From the NCBI RefSeq assembly GCF_008831285.2, contig NC_045146.1:8630972-8694971 (forward strand): a stretch of DNA of 64,000 bases, given 5' to 3'. Every line of letters begins with the position of its first letter. The stretch's first letter is position 1. This DNA is from Nymphaea colorata. Lineage: Eukaryota > Streptophyta > Magnoliopsida > Nymphaeales > Nymphaeaceae. Of this stretch, positions 60,501 to 64,000 are shown piece by piece. The notes under the pieces were generated by a model. It saw only the letters and a list, made by a program, of their open reading frames with translations, searched no databases and was not told the DNA's origin. Position numbers and translations under genes: made by a program.

Positions 60501-62513
60501 GAAGAGATGGCACCACGTCACGCCAAAATGCCTTGAAGCAATGAAACTGTCAACAAGATGAAAGAAGAATTAATCTCCTCGAAACTGGTCAAAATTATCA
60601 GTAGCACAATTTATGAGGCAATATTCAAAGGCTCCCTATAATCAGTCAAGATCTAATACCATGTAAGAGAAGACTTCAACAGAACCCATGAGTTGGAGTA
60701 GTGTTTCACAAACAGTCACACAAGATCGAAAACATGAGCTCCAAAAGCTCACTTCAGCATTTAGACATGCAAGAACTGAGAATAGACTCAATTGATCAAA
60801 AGATCAAATGCTGTAACAACTTACAAAAAGTTAACACAAATGGGACTCTCTATCCCTGCACATGATGCAAGGAGAGGGAGCTAGCTGTTGGTTAGCTCCA
60901 ACATCTAGAAAACTAAACATTGGCTATTAGCCAATGGCTAGCACAAAGGAAAAAATAAACAAATAAAAAAGTAAAAAAGTAAAAAAAAATCCATTCATAT
61001 ACATCCTGTTCCTCTTTTTTACTTTTTCAGAAAGGTTTAATCTCATGGAATGTGCACTAGCTGCTATATCACATGGTGCGATGTGCAGGTGTTGGTGCAG
61101 GTGCAGATATGGATGCGCATGCGGCACTTCTAATAAAAAATTGGGCACAGGTGCAGCTATGCATGTGTGTGTGTGTGAAAAAGTTAAAAAAAAACTTGTT
61201 ATCAGAAGCCTTTAAGTATAACAAAATAGAATTTGAAAAGTAAGATGATAAAATTTTTTTTTTTAAAAAAAAAGACTTTTTTGGAAATAACAACAGAAAA
61301 GAAGTTATAGGGTTTACAAAATCCTAATCGCTTTCATTTTTCTCTCCCACAGCCTGCCATCAGATATGTCTCTCTTCCTCTTCTCTGCTTTTTTCCTCCT
61401 CTCTCCTTCCTCTTCTTCCTCTCCTCCCCCTCCTTCCTCTCCTACCCCTCCTCTACCACAATCGTGCATGAAGCATTAGAGATAAGCCTGGGCCGGGCCG
61501 GCCCGATTATCACAAATGTTGGGCAGACCCGATTGAACAATTTACAGGCCTGATACCCGACCAGATAATAACCTGGCCAGGTCGGGCCTGAGGTCTATGG
61601 GGTCCCGGGCCCAACCAGCTCCCTGGTACACTGCTCAGACCGATAAACATTTTATTTTTATCTTAACCTATTCGTGTAAATTTGGATTGAACTTGGGTTA
61701 TTTAAAGTTGTAAACTTCATTTGGCTCGCTGAAACCCAAGAGAAAATATGAAACTCTAACAGGTACCTAAGCCCTTTCTATAAGGGAGTCTTCGGGTGCC
61801 ACTCCTCAAAAAAATATCGAAAATATAACTAAAGATTATGGAGTGGAACCCATTTTATAATGGAGGCTTGGTACCTATGTCACTCTTCAAGAATATTTGT
61901 AGAGGACTAAAGAGGAGACCTTATTAGCTTTTAAAGTAAGACTTTATTACATGTTTTCCAAAATAAGAGAGGACATCATTCAATGGTTTAGTCATGCATC
62001 AAGACAGTTGAGGAAGGCCTCCTCTAAAAATGGTTATAAAAAGGGCCTCAATTTACTACTTAGTGGAAAAAAATGTTGAACGGGCCAAGGGCTGTCAGCA
62101 TTGCTGGAGAACCCAAACCCTTAAGGCATCAATACTTCAAAAAATAAAATAAAAAGCAAATAAAATTTCCCCTCAATGTGGCACAACCGCATCTTAGCCA
62201 TTGATGCAAGTCAGGTGCAGTGCCTGACCCATACCTATGGCCTGCACCAAACTCATGTTGTGTCGACCCAGGTACAATTGCTGTGTTAGCACATCCTAGT
62301 GATATAGATTAGCTCATATAGGTTATCATCTGCCATTGACTTTGCGACCTCGAATTCAAGCAGGCTCACTCAATTATGAGGATCTAAGAAGCACAAAGAT
62401 CCAATGGAGCTGAAAGTTCATACCTTTAAAGTGATAATGGCTACTCTGGTTGATGCAATCGCTTTCTGATTCTCTATTGTCCATGTCATAGACTTTAAGG
62501 ATGGAATAAACAC
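57478..62513 (-). CDS. COMM-domain protein (COMMD9-like), last three coding exons, 5' part outside the window
   Basis: Three exons on the minus strand join in phase 0: 62424-62513 (30 codons), 58068-58187 (40), 57478-57522 (15 with stop). The 84 residues read [17 protein letters not shown], then [47 protein letters not shown] and a short tail [14 protein letters not shown]. This fits the COMM domain: a P-x-L-x-x-x-x-W start, a beta strand ending I-x-L-K, then V-x-F-x-V-S-K-x-x-L-x-x-M-L-x-x-M-x-x-I-x-x-x-L at the C-terminus. The last stretch resembles COMMD9. In animals COMMD proteins are subunits of the Commander complex in endosomal recycling. A plant role is inferred only. The N-terminal helical domain must lie right of 62514, perhaps past the edge. 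The 4.2-kb intron is full of repeats. Confidence 0.6.
57620..57745. repeat. CTAGG/CCTAGG-rich repeat in the gene's short intron
   Basis: Words ggtacctaggtgg, ctaggtgccgactaggcgg, acttaggcatgg and gcatggtacctag recur within 125 bp. This resembles the AGGCG/CCTAG-rich ends of plant non-autonomous DNA transposons. No boundary was fixed. It lies in the intron between 57522 and 58068. Confidence 0.35.
58068..58187 (-). CDS. COMM-domain gene exon (C-terminal half of COMM domain)
   Basis: 120 bp. Acceptor: tccatgttgcag before CTTCAAG. Donor: AATGTG followed by GTACTC. It encodes 40 residues including [14 protein letters not shown] and ISEKLSN. Confidence 0.65.
59485..59876 (-). mobile_element. TRIM-like miniature LTR retrotransposon, minus strand
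   Basis: On the minus strand: an LTR of about 180 bp (59697-59876), a primer binding site TTGGTACCAGAGCC (59682-59695), a very short interior of about 50 bp, a poly-G tract, then a second LTR (59485-59602, 118 bp) starting TGTGAAAGT and ending GTCGTGACA. Both LTRs share CACGACCC, TCCCCAAAGATTCCTCT and TTCGATAC. The left LTR lacks about 65 bp from its middle. There is no coding capacity, as in the TRIM class, which needs other elements' enzymes. Confidence 0.7.
59609..59632. repeat. 24-base poly-C run at the TRIM polypurine position
   Basis: An uninterrupted run of C on the plus strand, i.e. poly-G on the element's strand, exactly where the polypurine tract precedes the 3' LTR. Confidence 0.9.
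59931..60383 (+). mobile_element. TRIM-like miniature LTR retrotransposon, plus strand
   Basis: LTR1 59931-60117 begins TGTGAAAGTTTAG and ends TTGTGACA. LTR2 60197-60383 begins TGTGAAGATTTAG and ends CATCACA. Both are 187 bp. The 79-bp interior starts with a degraded primer binding site and the word GTCGGTTCAACACTTAG, shared with the minus-strand TRIM (GCCGGTTCAATACTTAG). It ends in the purine tract AAGGGAGGGTAGG. Same family as the neighbouring element, but divergent. No matching 5-bp target duplication was seen. Confidence 0.75.
61163..61177. repeat. (GT)n microsatellite
   Basis: Short pure GT run within a GTGCAGGTG-rich patch (61080-61160). Confidence 0.8.
61483..61640. repeat. GC-rich hAT-like terminus
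   Basis: AAGCCTGGGCCGGGCCGGCCC at the left, followed by CGGGCCTGAGG and GGTCCCGGGCCC, the same style as the ends at 22787 and 25955. The other end was not found. Confidence 0.35.
62424..62513 (-). CDS. COMM-domain gene exon (start of COMM domain)
   Basis: 90 bp. Acceptor: ctatttag before GTG. Donor: AAAG followed by GTATGA. It encodes 30 residues with the conserved Trp of the COMM domain in [10 protein letters not shown] frame across the acceptor is closed by the TAG, which supports the exon edge. Confidence 0.6.
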
Positions 62514-64000
62514 CTAAATAGTCCATAAAGAAATAAATCAAACTACCATTGAAAGGGAAACAAATTAAACAAATCCCTCTTTGTCGGAATTTTAGATGCT
62601 TGTTCCTCCAAAAAGTGAAAATGTAGCACAACTTGTCAGGAAGGAATTAATATATCTATTCAGCTAAAATGGTGAAGTTAACATACTTCTAGTCACAAGG
62701 TACCTAACAAGAGACATGTATCACTTGTGCAAACTGCAAACTTATTAAATAAATAATGCTGAAGGGCAACTAAACATTGATAGCAAAAAGATTCAACAGG
62801 AAGATTGATTTTGTGAATCTATCAGTTCCGTGGAATTCATGAAATTGAAGGATATGATAGGAATATCACATTTCTGTTGGTGTCAATTATCCATTTATCT
62901 TACTGCATGTAGTTTTTAGTCATACATTTATGACATGCAATGTTGAGATACAGCTGAGGGAGAGAAAAGAAAAATAAAGAAAAATCTTATTCACTAACTC
63001 TAATCCCACGTTAAGAAGGAATTACAGCGAGACAACAAACTTAAAAAGTAGATCCCTAAGAGAAAACATAAATAATAAAGAGAACCTCTTACAATAATAA
63101 AATAAAATCATAACTTGTAACTATTTACTAAAAGCCTCAATAGAAGACTCATTTCTCAACAAAACATTTGTTTAAAGCACTGTCACAAATATCATGTTTC
63201 ATTTGCAAAAAAATGCAATAAACATGTTAAATATGACTCAGCTGAAAAACATCAACAAAACGTGTCTTTTAAAACGGTGCCAGAAAATAAAAAATAAAAA
63301 AAAACACGTTTTTTTTTTACTGCACATGAGAAATTCTGTTTTTAAGTGTTCAGCCAGACCATTAGTTTTCTATTTCCTAATTTTGATTTGCTGTTTTGAT
63401 AGCATCTGCTATCAAAGGTGTGTGTAGTAATGGAGATTAATCAGTAACAGATATAATAAAGAAGAGAGGGAGCTGGTACCAGAAAATTAAGCGCAATAAA
63501 GAAGAGAGAGAACAGAAATGTGCATGTAGTAATGGTGATTAATCAGTAACAAATGTAATAAAGAAGAGAGAGATGGTTAACCACAAAATTAGGCACAATA
63601 AAGAAGAGAGAGAGAGAACCCAGCTTCTCCTCAAGGACCTCAACTAATGAAACCCTAATCCCATGGCATTAACTCCTTCATTAACTCGGTGGCTGAGTAA
63701 GTTGGTTCTAGCATGAGGGCCAACAAAATTTATTATATCATAATCCTACAGATGGCTATTATTTACTTTTAATCTACTATTTTTCACCCACTCGTATCAT
63801 GTTTATCCGGTCATTTTTCCAATGTCTTCTTATTAATTTTTTTTTTATTTTAGTTTACCTAACTTTTATGATTTTTAAAAAAATCTGCCGAGATTTTCCC
63901 AAAAAATATAAGTTTGCCACATTATATCTGAGAAATACTTCACCATATAATACTCATAAATGATATATAAAGATTTAATGATGCTCACCTACGAATGAAA
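62514..64000. other. intron or upstream part of the COMM-domain gene; no further exon found
   Basis: I looked on the minus strand for an exon with the helical N-terminal half of a COMM-domain protein and found none I could support. The DNA is AT-rich with poly-A/T runs and the tandem duplication at 63421-63620. Confidence 0.4.
63421..63620. repeat. about 102-bp tandem duplication, GAAGAGAG-rich
   Basis: Two adjacent copies starting near 63421 and 63523 share TGTAGTAATGG, GATTAATCAGTAACA and two AATAAAGAAGAGAG words each. The copies differ by several substitutions, so the duplication is not recent. Confidence 0.85.

Larger units (their letters stand above)
58188..62423 (-). other. 4.2-kb intron of the COMM-domain gene, repeat-filled
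   Basis: Bounded by GTATGA at the 62423 side and ...ttgcag at 58188. It contains two TRIM-like elements (59485-60383), a GC-rich hAT-like end (61483-61640), a CT-rich block (61365-61450) and a (GT)n run (61163-61177). The size is large but ordinary for TE-rich plant genomes. Confidence 0.55.

Overview
The window looks like nuclear DNA of a flowering plant. It is AT-rich and gene-poor. It holds remnants of Ty1/copia and Ty3/gypsy chromovirus retrotransposons, a LINE piece, TRIM-like miniature LTR elements, CACTA- and hAT-like termini and many (TA)n and (CT)n tracts. One intronless gene encodes a plant-specific plastid protein family, and another gene has introns of plant-like structure. I cannot name the species from the sequence.

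Layout. 1-2905: minus-strand copia remnant running off the left edge, with its 5' LTR at 2656-2905 and a tRNA-iMet-type primer binding site. 2906-11626: AT-rich DNA with microsatellites and no gene I can support. 11627-13150: decayed FAR1/FRS (MULE-derived) coding region, plus strand. 13150-17180: nothing recognisable. 17180-26212: repeat-derived DNA with a CT-rich LTR-like block (17904-20660), a 30-bp tandem array (23885-24500), a 42-nt perfect palindrome and GC-rich hAT-like ends. 30551-31756: possible non-autonomous transposon with a 113-bp tandem duplication.

33649-34758: the clearest intact gene, a single-exon RETICULATA-RELATED (DUF3411) chloroplast membrane protein, GC-rich against its surroundings, with a polyadenylation signal downstream. 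36200-40880: two chromovirus fragments of one family joined head to head. 41683-42048: LINE fragment cut by a CACTA-type end. 43463-43640: broken enolase exon. 45742-54861: large minus-strand chromovirus with an apparent 3.9-kb LTR on its 3' side and only the last ~80 bp of the LTR on its 5' side. 55451-55791: MITE-like element containing a perfect 23-nt-arm hairpin.

57478-62513 (minus): the last three coding exons of what I read as a COMM-domain (COMMD9-like) gene. All three exons are phase 0 with canonical GT/AG borders. The gene's start should lie beyond the right edge. Its 4.2-kb intron contains two opposed TRIM-like elements, one with a 24-base poly-C tract.

The two cellular genes (RETICULATA-RELATED and COMM-domain) have no evident functional link. 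The rest is repeat turnover. I found no RNA gene, CRISPR array or organised defence or biosynthetic locus. The most useful observations are the COMM-domain gene, the inverted chromovirus pair, the TRIM pair, the captured or decayed gene fragments (FAR1, enolase) and several tandem or inverted repeats.
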